Assembly: GCA_040219575.1 (NCBI GenBank) | Contig: JAVJSD010000073.1 | Location: 68,855-132,854 of the forward strand | Origin: JAVJSD01 sp040219575 | GTDB lineage: Bacteria; Planctomycetota; Planctomycetia; Pirellulales; Pirellulaceae | Direction of reading: 5' to 3' | Length of the DNA stretch: 64,000 nt | In this document: positions 50,990-58,804 of the stretch, one piece after another | Numbering within the stretch: the first letter of the stretch is position 1 | Layout: every line of letters begins with the position of its first letter | Translations under genes and position numbers: made by a program | Notes under the pieces: model-generated | Seen by the model: the letters and a program-made list of their open reading frames with translations, nothing else | Told to the model about the DNA's origin: nothing | Database searches by the model: none

Positions 50990-51067
50990 CGACGGACATC
51001 CTCGTCCGTCGGATGCACGCGTGAATGGGACGGACGAAGACGTCGCAGAAGATGAGGATGTCCGTCG
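50990..51067. repeat. Inverted repeat of the CGACGGAC family
   Basis: Perfect 14-bp arms CGACGGACATCCTC (50990-51003) and GAGGATGTCCGTCG (51054-51067) enclose 50 bases with internal GACGGACGAAGACGTC-like repeats. It shares its core with 23061-23082 and is adjacent to the paired-hairpin copy, 48 bases before the next gene. Confidence 0.9.
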
Positions 51068-51115
51068 CACCGAGATGCGTTCCACACGGCGAACATAGGT
51101 TTCTCACCAATCACG

Positions 51116-53683
51116 ATGCATCGAATCGCGCCCCCGCCGATCGCCGTCTTGCTGATCGGGTCTGCTGCGCTGGTCGGGTCCGCCGCTCTGCTGGGCGGAC
51201 GTCACGCCTCGGCCGCGGAGAAACTCGACGCCGACTCGTCCACTCCCACGGTCGACTTCGTCCGCGATGTGCGGCCGCTGCTCTCGGCCAAGTGCTTCGC
51301 CTGCCACGGCCCCGACGCCAAGGAAGGCGGGCTGCGTCTCGATTCGCGCGAGGCGGCGCTGGCCGAGGCCGACAGCGGCGATCGGGCGATCGTTCCCGGC
51401 CGGCCCGATCAGAGCCGCCTGCTGGACCGGGTGACGCACGACGACGCCGATCTCCGCATGCCGCAAGGGAAGGAGCCGCTGTCGGCGGAGCAGGTCGCCG
51501 CGCTGCGGAATTGGATCGCCGCCGGAGCGCCGTTTCAGCGACATTGGGCCGACGTGCCGCCTGTCCAATCGCCGCTGCCGAGCGTTCAAGATCGGCGATG
51601 GCCGCGAGGCGCGCTCGACTACTACGTGCTGTCGCGGATCGAAGCGGCCGGCCTGAAGCCGAACGAAGAGGCCGATCGCTACCAACTGGCGCGGCGTTTG
51701 TATCTCGATCTCATCGGGCTGCCGCCCACGGTCGAGGAGGTGGACGCGTTTGTGGCGGACACGCGCCCCGACGCCTACGAGCGGCTGGTCGATCGACTGC
51801 TCGCCTCGCCTCGATTCGGGGAGCGTTGGTCTCGCTGGTGGCTCGACCTGGCCCGTTACGCCGACACCAACGGCTACGAGTCGGACGAGCCGCGCACGAT
51901 GTGGCCCTATCGCGACTGGGTCATCAACGCCCTCAACCGGAACATGCCCTTCGATCGCTTCACCATCGAACAACTGGCGGGCGACCTGCTGCCGGATCCC
52001 GGTCAGGAGCGTCTGGTCGCCACCGCCTTCCACCGCAACACCTTGATCAACACCGAAGGCGGCGCCAAGAACGACGAGTTCAAGGACGCGGCGATCAAGG
52101 ACCGCGTCGAAACGACCGCCACCGTTTGGCTCGGTTCGACGTTCCTATGCGCCCAATGCCACAACCACAAGTACGATCCTTACACGCAGCGCGACTACTA
52201 CGCGCTGTACGCCATCTTCAACAACACCACCGACAAGGCGGTCGCCGACGAGAGCGATACCGTGCCGGTGTTCTACGGCGACTGGCGCGACATCGCTCGC
52301 TTGCGCCAGCAGCTACAGGCCGCCGAGGCGCTGATTGATCCCGATCATCCCGCCCACGCCGAAGATCAAAAGCGTTGGGAGGAGGACCTGCGCAAGGGCC
52401 TCGCCGCCGGCGAACTGCTCAGCCCTACCCCGCCGGTGGAAGTGATCGACGCCCTCGATGTTCCCGCCGCGGAGCGCACGTCTCGGCAGGCGGCGCTGGT
52501 GGAGAAATGGTATCGCCGGGTCAGTCCCCGACTGAAGACGCTCCGCGACGAGCACACCGCCATCTTCGAGCGGATGGAGCAATACAAGGCCGATCGCACC
52601 GCCACGGTGATGGTCATGAAGGAAGGCAGCCCGCAACCCACCCACGTGCAGCAGCGCGGCAACTTCCTCACCCCGGGCGAACTTGTGCGGGCCGGAGTGC
52701 CGGCGGCCTACGGTGTGAAGCTGCGCGGCGTGCCGACCGATCGCCTGGCGCTGGCCCGCTGGCTGGTCGAACCGTCGCATCCGCGCACCGCCCGGGTGAC
52801 GGTCAACCGCCTGTGGGACGTGTTGTGGGGCGAAGGCATCGTGGCCACCAGCGAAGACTTCGGTTCGCAGGGCGATCTCCCTTCGCATCCCCTGTTGCTC
52901 GACCACTTGGCGGTCGAGTTCGTCGAGAGCGGCTGGGATGTGAAGCACCTGCTGCGGGAGATCGTCACCTCGGCCGCCTATCGACAGTCGTCGCAGATCA
53001 CGTCGCAAAAGCTGGAGGCCGACCGCTACAACCGCCTGCTCGCCCGCGGACCGCGATTCCGCGTCGAGGCGGAAGCGGTGCGCGACGTCGCGCTGACGGC
53101 GTCGGGCCTGCTGTCGGCCCGCATCGGAGGACCGAGCGTCTTTCCCCCGCAACCCGAGGCGGTGTTCGAAAACCTGTTCATCGAAGGCGGTTTCCGCAAG
53201 TGGCCCGAGAGCGAAGGCGACGACCGCTATCGCCGCGGCGTGTACACGTTCGTCAAACGCACGGCGCTGCACCCGATGTTGAGCAGTTTCGATGGTTCGA
53301 ACCGCGTATCGTGTACGGTCGATCGCAAGCGATCGAACACGCCGTCGGCGGCGCTGAACACGCTGAACGGCCCAACGTTCGTGGAAGCGTCCGGCGCCCT
53401 GGGAATCGCCCTGGCGACGCACGCTGGAGACACAGCAGCCCGCATCGAGTACGGCTTCCGCCGCTGCGCGACGCGATTGCCCCAACCGCGAGAGGTCGAG
53501 GCGCTGACGCAGCTTTACAACACGGCGCTGGTGCGGTTCGAGAACGATCCCGCGGCCGTCTACGAGGCCCTCAAGGAGGGGCGTGTCGAGGCGCCCGAGG
53601 GAGTCGCGCCGCCGCAACTGGCCGCCTGGCTGGCCGTCGCCAATACGCTCCTGAACATGGACGCCACGCTCACCAAGGGCTAA
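51116..53683 (+). CDS. PSCyt1-DUF1549-DUF1553 cytochrome protein
   Basis: An 855-residue secreted protein. Signal peptide at 1 to about 34. PSCyt1 (planctomycete cytochrome C) domain with C-F-A-C-H (C60, C63, H64). DUF1549 (about 160-360) with a second C-A-Q-C-H (C345, C348, H349). DUF1553 C-terminal (about 560-850) with 'WDVLWGEGIVATSEDFG', 'SNTPSAALNTLNGPTFVEA' and 'LNMDATLTKG', a degenerate form of the usual 'LNLDEFLTR' end. The haem domain suggests electron transfer; the DUF domains have no confirmed chemistry. It follows a DUF1501 gene and precedes another. Confidence 0.93.
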   Translation: MHRIAPPPIAVLLIGSAALVGSAALLGGRHASAAEKLDADSSTPTVDFVRDVRPLLSAKCFACHGPDAKEGGLRLDSREAALAEADSGDRAIVPGRPDQSRLLDRVTHDDADLRMPQGKEPLSAEQVAALRNWIAAGAPFQRHWADVPPVQSPLPSVQDRRWPRGALDYYVLSRIEAAGLKPNEEADRYQLARRLYLDLIGLPPTVEEVDAFVADTRPDAYERLVDRLLASPRFGERWSRWWLDLARYADTNGYESDEPRTMWPYRDWVINALNRNMPFDRFTIEQLAGDLLPDPGQERLVATAFHRNTLINTEGGAKNDEFKDAAIKDRVETTATVWLGSTFLCAQCHNHKYDPYTQRDYYALYAIFNNTTDKAVADESDTVPVFYGDWRDIARLRQQLQAAEALIDPDHPAHAEDQKRWEEDLRKGLAAGELLSPTPPVEVIDALDVPAAERTSRQAALVEKWYRRVSPRLKTLRDEHTAIFERMEQYKADRTATVMVMKEGSPQPTHVQQRGNFLTPGELVRAGVPAAYGVKLRGVPTDRLALARWLVEPSHPRTARVTVNRLWDVLWGEGIVATSEDFGSQGDLPSHPLLLDHLAVEFVESGWDVKHLLREIVTSAAYRQSSQITSQKLEADRYNRLLARGPRFRVEAEAVRDVALTASGLLSARIGGPSVFPPQPEAVFENLFIEGGFRKWPESEGDDRYRRGVYTFVKRTALHPMLSSFDGSNRVSCTVDRKRSNTPSAALNTLNGPTFVEASGALGIALATHAGDTAARIEYGFRRCATRLPQPREVEALTQLYNTALVRFENDPAAVYEALKEGRVEAPEGVAPPQLAAWLAVANTLLNMDATLTKG

Positions 53684-53687
53684 GTAG

Positions 53688-53706
53688 GGCAGGCTTCCAG
53701 CCTGCC
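53688..53706. repeat. Hairpin GGCAGGC-TTCCA-GCCTGCC (second copy)
   Basis: Identical in sequence to 38531-38549 and, like it, immediately after a stop codon. A 7-bp GC-rich stem; no T-run. A terminator or mRNA 3-prime stabiliser is possible. Confidence 0.85.
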
Positions 53707-53741
53707 GGGACAACACATAGATCCGAAACTGGCGTCCACCC

Positions 53742-54050
53742 ATGCCGAACCCCTACGAATCGCCAAAGACGCGGTGCGAAGCAGAGGGCGACGAAACAGA
53801 GGAACGCCCACGCTCGGTTCGCTCAATCATCATCCAGACTGTCGTTGCCGTTGTGATCGTGCTTATCCTGTACTTGATGACCTTTCCAGCAATCCAAAAT
53901 AGCGGTCGGCCACGCGGCATTCAGAGCGACGATTCAGAAAGTGGCGTAGATGGCGAAGCTGATGAAGGCGCGCCAGCAACACGGAATGAGGACGCTACGG
54001 ACAAGCTCACGCGTTGTGAAGTTCGACGAGAGGGAGTGTATCATGACTGA
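53742..54050 (+). CDS. Small NPYESP-motif membrane protein
   Basis: A 102-residue protein that begins M-P-N-P-Y-E-S-P, a start motif shared by many small planctomycete membrane proteins. One transmembrane helix lies at about 29-50 ('IIIQTVVAVVIVLILYLMTF'), followed by an acidic Ser/Asp/Glu tail. The end overlaps the next DUF1501 gene by eight bases, and its last codons cover that gene's ribosome site, so the tail sequence may be constrained by the neighbour. No clear ribosome site of its own. Function unknown. Confidence 0.65.
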   Translation: MPNPYESPKTRCEAEGDETEERPRSVRSIIIQTVVAVVIVLILYLMTFPAIQNSGRPRGIQSDDSESGVDGEADEGAPATRNEDATDKLTRCEVRREGVYHD

Positions 54051-55521
54051 CTCCGCGCGACATTTTGATCCCCACCCGCGCGAGTTGCTCGACCGCCGCG
54101 CATTCTTCAACCGCGGCGGCGTGAACCTGGGCGCGGCGGCGCTCGGTTGGCTGCTGGCGCGGGATGTCAGTGGTCAGGAGCCGCCCCCGCCGCCTCCATC
54201 GCTCGCGGCGCGCAGCCCGCTGGCGCCCAAGCCTGCGCACTTTCCGGCCCGGGCCCGCAGCGTGATCTTTCTGAACATGGCCGGCGCGCCGCCGCAGCTC
54301 GACATGCTGGACTTCAAGCCGACGCTCAAACGGCTCGGCGAGCAGGGCGCCCGCGCGCCCGCCTCGCTCACCAAGGGAGAGCGGTTCGCGTTCATCGACG
54401 ACAGCGCCAAGCTGCTGCCGCCGTTGTTCCCCTTCCGGCAGGTCGGTTCGGCGGGGATGTGGATGTCGTCGGTCACCGATCCCCTGTCCGACATCGCCGA
54501 CGACATCTGCCTGATCCACGGCGTCCACAGCGATCAATTCAACCATGTGCCGGCGGCGCTGAAGTTGTTCACCGGCTTTCAACGCGGCGGGCGTCCGTCG
54601 ATGGGCGCCTGGGTGACCTACGGCCTCGGCTCGGAATGCGACAACCTGCCCGGCTACGTGGTGCTCTCGTCGGGCCGCGGCGCCCGGTGCGGCGGCGAGT
54701 GCCACGGCAGCGGCTTCCTGCCCAGCGTCTACCAGGGCATCGCGCTGCGCAGCGAAGGCGAGCCGGTGTTGTATCTGAACAATCCCCGCGGCTTCGATCG
54801 GCCCTTGCGACGGGCCACGCTCGACGCCCTCAAGGTGCTCAACCAGGCGGAGTTCGACGCCTTCGGCGATCCTGAAATCCAAACCCGTATCTCGCAATAC
54901 GAGATGGCGTATCGCATGCAGCAATCGGCGCCCGAGTTGGCCGATCTGTCGAGCGAGAGCGCGGAGGTGCACGACCTGTACGGCGTCGAGCCGGGCAAGC
55001 GTGCGTTCGCCAACAACTGCCTGCTGGCCCGGCGGTTGGTCGAGCGCGGCGTGCGGTTCATCCAACTGAACCACGGCGAGTGGGACCTGCACGGCGGTCC
55101 GCAAAAGAACATTCCCAAGTATTGCCCCTTGCTCTGCGAGCAAACCATGCAAGGCACGGCGGCGCTCATCAAGGACCTGAAACGCACCGGGTTGCTCGAT
55201 TCGACGCTGGTCGTGTGGGGCGCTGAATTCGGCCGCACCCCGATGCTGCAGGGCGAATTGGGCCGGGAAGTCGGCCGCGACCATCACAAGACGTTCTCCA
55301 TGTGGATGGCCGGGGCCGGCGTGAAGGCGGGCCATATCTACGGCGAGACGGACGACATCGGCTACAAGGCGGTCGGGCCCGCGATGGACGTCCACGACGT
55401 GCAGGCCACGATCCTGCATCTGCTGGGATTGGATCACGAGCGGTTGACCTATCGCTTCCAGGGCCGCGACTTCCGCCTCACCGACGTGCACGGCAAAGTG
55501 CACGACGCGATCTTCGCTTGA
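54043..55521 (+). CDS. DUF1501 Tat-exported protein
   Basis: A 492-residue DUF1501 protein. Its signal is Tat-like (D-R-R-A-F-F-N-R-G-G at about 17-26), followed by a Pro-rich stretch (about 45-55). Core motifs are 'FLNMAGAPPQLDMLDFKPTL', 'MGAWVTYGLGSECDNLPGYVV' (split), 'VVWGAEFGRTPMLQ', 'GRDHHKTFSMWMAGAG' and 'HATILHLLG'-type 'QATILHLLGLDHERLTYRF'. The start at 54043 has GGGAG nine bases upstream. About half its residues match the 49342 copy by eye, suggesting an old duplication around the PSCyt1/DUF1553 gene. Confidence 0.9.
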   Translation: MTDSARHFDPHPRELLDRRAFFNRGGVNLGAAALGWLLARDVSGQEPPPPPPSLAARSPLAPKPAHFPARARSVIFLNMAGAPPQLDMLDFKPTLKRLGEQGARAPASLTKGERFAFIDDSAKLLPPLFPFRQVGSAGMWMSSVTDPLSDIADDICLIHGVHSDQFNHVPAALKLFTGFQRGGRPSMGAWVTYGLGSECDNLPGYVVLSSGRGARCGGECHGSGFLPSVYQGIALRSEGEPVLYLNNPRGFDRPLRRATLDALKVLNQAEFDAFGDPEIQTRISQYEMAYRMQQSAPELADLSSESAEVHDLYGVEPGKRAFANNCLLARRLVERGVRFIQLNHGEWDLHGGPQKNIPKYCPLLCEQTMQGTAALIKDLKRTGLLDSTLVVWGAEFGRTPMLQGELGREVGRDHHKTFSMWMAGAGVKAGHIYGETDDIGYKAVGPAMDVHDVQATILHLLGLDHERLTYRFQGRDFRLTDVHGKVHDAIFA

Positions 55522-55579
55522 GCACGCCTCGCGCTCGACGCCGTTAGGCATCAAAGTCGACGACGAAGCGGGCAGCATC

Positions 55580-55680
55580 GTTTAACGGCAAGCCGCAGAG
55601 GCGTCGGCGGATCGTTGCAGCAACGTTTCCAGCTGGCGCGGGGTCGTGCGCGCCAACGCCCCCGCGGCTTGCCGTTAAAC
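55580..55680. repeat. Perfect 17-bp inverted repeat element
   Basis: Arms GTTTAACGGCAAGCCGC (55580-55596) and GCGGCTTGCCGTTAAAC (55664-55680) enclose a 67-base loop that contains the palindrome CGTTGCAGCAACG. It is in the 360-base gap after the DUF1501 gene; nothing else is recognised in that gap. Confidence 0.95.
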
Positions 55681-55881
55681 CAGTCGATCGAGTCGATCTC
55701 CATGGTTGCTTGACATTGAAATCGCGGGCTTCACGAAACGAATCGAACGTGCGTACCATCGAGAGGGCGACTTTTCATCCTTCTCGCAATTTGCCAAGAT
55801 GGTTGGCGCTCCTCCGAATACCGGTCGGGGCGAGTCAACGCCGTTCGCTTCGCCGTCAACTTCCAACCACAGGAAAAACCC

Positions 55882-56295
55882 GTGACACGCTCGAAATTCA
55901 TCATCCTCAGTTGCGCCGCTCTGGCCGCCGTTTGTTTCATCGCCTGCGGCGGCTACGGCCCGGAGCAAACCGTCAAGATTCAAGTGACCGGCGCCGACGC
56001 CGACGCCTACGACGAGATCACCGAGAAGATCAAGACCATGACCGACGGCGGGGGCCACATGACCTACCGCCTGAACAACACAATCACGCTGGCGCCGGTC
56101 ACCGATCTGCAGGCCTTCGCCGACAAGATCGACTTCGGTACGGTCACGGAGGTCGACGAGGAGACGCGAACGGTGTTCGTGACCATCGGCGACGACGAAC
56201 CCACGCCGGTGGCGCCGCTTGACGGCGGAGAACCCGCCGCCGACGCGGCCGACTCCCCCGCCACGCCGGCAGCCCCCGCGGACGGAAACAAGTGA
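55882..56295 (+). CDS. Small lipoprotein, unknown
   Basis: A 137-residue protein with a lipoprotein-like signal: hydrophobic 'LSCAALAAVCFIAC' ends at Cys22. A short alpha/beta domain follows ('TVKIQVTGADADAYDEITEKI', 'FGTVTEVDEETRTVFVTIG') and then an Ala/Pro/Asp-rich tail. GTG start with AGGA upstream. The fold may be a small heavy-metal-associated-like or ferredoxin-like strand-helix unit; no family assigned. Confidence 0.65.
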   Translation: MTRSKFIILSCAALAAVCFIACGGYGPEQTVKIQVTGADADAYDEITEKIKTMTDGGGHMTYRLNNTITLAPVTDLQAFADKIDFGTVTEVDEETRTVFVTIGDDEPTPVAPLDGGEPAADAADSPATPAAPADGNK

Positions 56296-56314
56296 CGGCT
56301 CTGTTTGAGCACCC

Positions 56315-56379
56315 GTAGCGGAAGTCGCCAGACTTCCGAACATCCGGCCGACTCTCGGAACTCTAGTGAGTTCCGCTGC
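56315..56379. repeat. Paired-hairpin element (copy 8, divergent right loop)
   Basis: GTAGC, GGAAGTCGCCAGACTTCC (56320-56337), a 19-base spacer, GGAACTCTAGTGAGTTCC (56357-56374), GCTGC. The left loop is GCCA and the right TAGT, so here the loops are not complementary. It lies between convergent genes. Confidence 0.9.
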
Positions 56380-56395
56380 CGAAGACGATCGAATC

Positions 56396-57475
56396 TCAGC
56401 TCGACTTGACGGCGCGGTGCTCGAACAGACGCCGCAGGTGCGGCTTGTCGAGAATCTCGAACGGCTGCGCCAGCGGTTGCCACGATTCGCCGCGCTGCGC
56501 GATCAGCGATTCGTCGATCGGGCCGAGGCGGTCGGCCGCCAGGTCGAGATAGGGGATCAGCCGCGGATCGACGTCCATCAAGCGGCAGATCGTGGCGTCG
56601 ACCGCCGGCGGCGAGGCGCCCACGACCACCAGCCCCATCGCCTTCGCGCTCCCCATGATCGGGCCGTCCCCCTCCATGCACTCGATGCCGTCGACGATGG
56701 CGATCGTCCGCGGCAGCGAGGCGTTGATGTCGTACACCGTCTGCGGTATGCCGTGAAAGTGCAACACGTTCTTGGGCCAACCGTAGCGAATGCCGGGGAT
56801 CGTGCCGTACAGGTTCTTCATCGACGCCGTTACGCCCACCCAGTGGTGCGTCTTCATCTTGGGCATCGAGACCAAGAGGTCGGCCTCGACCACGCTCTGC
56901 GGAAAATGAAAACCCTCCAGCGGCGTGAGTCCGCCCGCGTTCGGCGTCCACGCTGTGTCTTCATAGTTCAGATCGGAAAACGACAATCCGGCGGAATCCA
57001 GCGCCTCGCCCACGCCCGATTCGACCAGCGCCATCTCCGTGTCGCGCACGTGCCCGGGGCCTTCGCCGATATTCACCTGTGCGCCCCAGCGGCGAAATAC
57101 CTCCGCCGCGGCCACGATCATCGCCGGATGCGTCGTCATGTGCGGCGATTCGCGCGTCGGCTCGACAAGATTCGGCTTGAGCAGCACCCGCTTGCCGCGC
57201 ACGGCGTCGGCGTCGATGCCCGAGGCCAGCAGGCCGTCGCGGATCGTCGTCTCCAGGGGGCCGTCGTAGCGTTGCCCGCGGGCGATGAACACGCCGGCCT
57301 TCTCGCGCAGCAGGTTGCGCGCCAGCGGATAGCCGATCAAGCCGGCCGCCGCCAATCCCCCGCCGACCAACAGCGCACGGCGACCGACCTTGATGCTTTG
57401 CTGTTGCGACGGCGTCCGCGGCGCATCGCCGCCTACGGAAGCTTCGGCCGGCAGGTTGGTGTTCTCACGTTCCAT
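56396..57475 (-). CDS. DUF362 protein
   Basis: A 359-residue protein. A Tat-like or anchor N-terminus (G-R-R-A-L-L-V-G-G-G at about 31-40, then hydrophobic) is followed by the DUF362 domain with 'VLLKPNLVEP', 'GPGHVRDTE', 'LVSMPKMKTHHWVGVTASMKNLYG' (split) and 'IVDGIECMEGDGPIMG'. DUF362 proteins are iron-sulfur or uncharacterised; no C-terminal ferredoxin motif is present here. It overlaps the toroid gene by 11 bases and is translated after it. Confidence 0.85.
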   Translation of the reverse strand: MERENTNLPAEASVGGDAPRTPSQQQSIKVGRRALLVGGGLAAAGLIGYPLARNLLREKAGVFIARGQRYDGPLETTIRDGLLASGIDADAVRGKRVLLKPNLVEPTRESPHMTTHPAMIVAAAEVFRRWGAQVNIGEGPGHVRDTEMALVESGVGEALDSAGLSFSDLNYEDTAWTPNAGGLTPLEGFHFPQSVVEADLLVSMPKMKTHHWVGVTASMKNLYGTIPGIRYGWPKNVLHFHGIPQTVYDINASLPRTIAIVDGIECMEGDGPIMGSAKAMGLVVVGASPPAVDATICRLMDVDPRLIPYLDLAADRLGPIDESLIAQRGESWQPLAQPFEILDKPHLRRLFEHRAVKSS

Positions 57476-58367
57476 GCTGCTGCGCCTCCCGAGGCAGAGC
57501 GACCAACGGACACTGCCGACCCAACGACGCGAGAATCAGCAAGGCTCGTTGGTACGGACTTTCACGCCTCCGGTCGAGTCGCCCCGACGCGGCCGTCAGC
57601 CACCGCTCCGACTCGGCCGGCAGGAACTCATGCGCCGCCAGCCCCATCAGACCCCAGCACAGCGAAGTGGTGGTGGTTTCAAGATGGAGCGCGCCGGCCA
57701 GGTAGCCCAACGACCGTTGAATCCTGCCGCGATGATCCGACTCGCCGGCCAGCGCCAGCAGCGCGGTTCCGGTGGGCTGCACGTGCGGCCGCAATCGCTG
57801 GCCGAGCACCGTGGTGTTGCCGTAATTGCAGCCGCCGGTCGCGAGTTGCCGGTCGATCAACAGGCGGACCGCCTCGCGCGTCCGGGGATGTTCGTTTCGC
57901 CCCGCCGCCTTGAGCGCCGCTACATGCAGCGCCGTCGGTTCGATCCAGGAGTACGTGCCCGCCACCCACGGCCAGCCCTGCAGCGTCACATCGTGGCCGT
58001 GCACGCCCGAAGGTTCGAGCGCCTCGCCGTACAGCGAGAGCGACCAGGTGATCGCCTGGTCGATATTCTGTTGATATCGTGGATCGCTCGACGCCGACTC
58101 TCGTGCGTGCTGGGCGGTCCACGCCAGCACGGCCAGCGCCGTCGGCCAGCGCGGCGTGTCGGCATCTTTCCGCACGGCCAGGCTGCCGTCTTCCGCCTGC
58201 ACGCTCGCCAGCCACTGGCAGGCGATCGTCGACTCCTCCGTGCGAGACTTGGCGGCCAGCGCCAGCGCCGCCAGCGCCGTTGGCTCGACGGCGGGTTGTT
58301 GCCCGGCGTAATAGCCGCACACCGGCTCCGCGGCGAGTAGTTCGACGGCTTGTTCGATGCAGTCCAT
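57465..58367 (-). CDS. Terpenoid-cyclase-like alpha/alpha toroid protein
   Basis: A 300-residue protein built of repeated helical pairs with 'PTALAALALAA', 'WPTALAVLAW', 'EPTALHVAALKAAG' and 'QPTGTALLALAGE', and Q-W/G-rich turns, like the squalene-hopene cyclase and prenyltransferase beta-subunit toroid. The DxDD acid of hopene cyclases and the zinc ligands of prenyltransferases are not evident, so it may be a non-cyclising toroid. The start at 58367 (M-D-C-I-E-Q) is chosen; ATG 58430 adds a basic stretch. Overlap with DUF362 suggests joint function. Confidence 0.72.
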   Translation of the reverse strand: MDCIEQAVELLAAEPVCGYYAGQQPAVEPTALAALALAAKSRTEESTIACQWLASVQAEDGSLAVRKDADTPRWPTALAVLAWTAQHARESASSDPRYQQNIDQAITWSLSLYGEALEPSGVHGHDVTLQGWPWVAGTYSWIEPTALHVAALKAAGRNEHPRTREAVRLLIDRQLATGGCNYGNTTVLGQRLRPHVQPTGTALLALAGESDHRGRIQRSLGYLAGALHLETTTTSLCWGLMGLAAHEFLPAESERWLTAASGRLDRRRESPYQRALLILASLGRQCPLVALPREAQQHGT

Positions 58368-58527
58368 CCCATCCACTTTCGCGGCGCAATCGTCATTCCC
58401 GGCGCCAGGCGCACGGCGACACCGGTTCAATTATAGGACAACGCCGCGACGCGGGTTTCCAGGTCGGCGGCGAAACCCGTCGGCCAAGCCGAATTGCGCG
58501 CGGTCTTCGGCTGCAGAAGCCCCCCAA

Positions 58528-58616
58528 TTCACGGCCGGGGGCGGCCATGCTACCTGCTTCGCTGTCGTCCGGATGTCGGGAGGTACTTCCGTAGCATGGC
58601 CGCCCTCGGCCGTGAA
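58528..58616. repeat. 26-bp inverted repeat element
   Basis: The left arm (58528-58553, starting TTCACGGCCGGGGGCGGCC) and right arm (58591-58616) match at 25 of 26 positions around a 37-base loop. It lies in the 437-base divergent gap before the porin gene, otherwise without recognisable features. Confidence 0.95.
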
Positions 58617-58804
58617 GGAGCGTTGCACCAAGCGACTCCCTCTTGCCGAAGGCCCGCGTGCGCGAAGGCGACGTTACCCTGCCTGCAGTCCTGTGAAGCC
58701 TGGAAGACTTTGCGGTTTGAATGGATTTTGCGGCGCAAGCAACCGATGCGATACGACGGAAGCGCGCCTTCGCGCGCCGCTTGCCGCACGGGGTTTCCAC
58801 GTTG

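Noticed and set aside
53285..53305. tRNA T-arm-like GGTTCGAACC
   Set aside because: It lies inside the PSCyt1/DUF1553 coding sequence, with no acceptor or anticodon arms around it.
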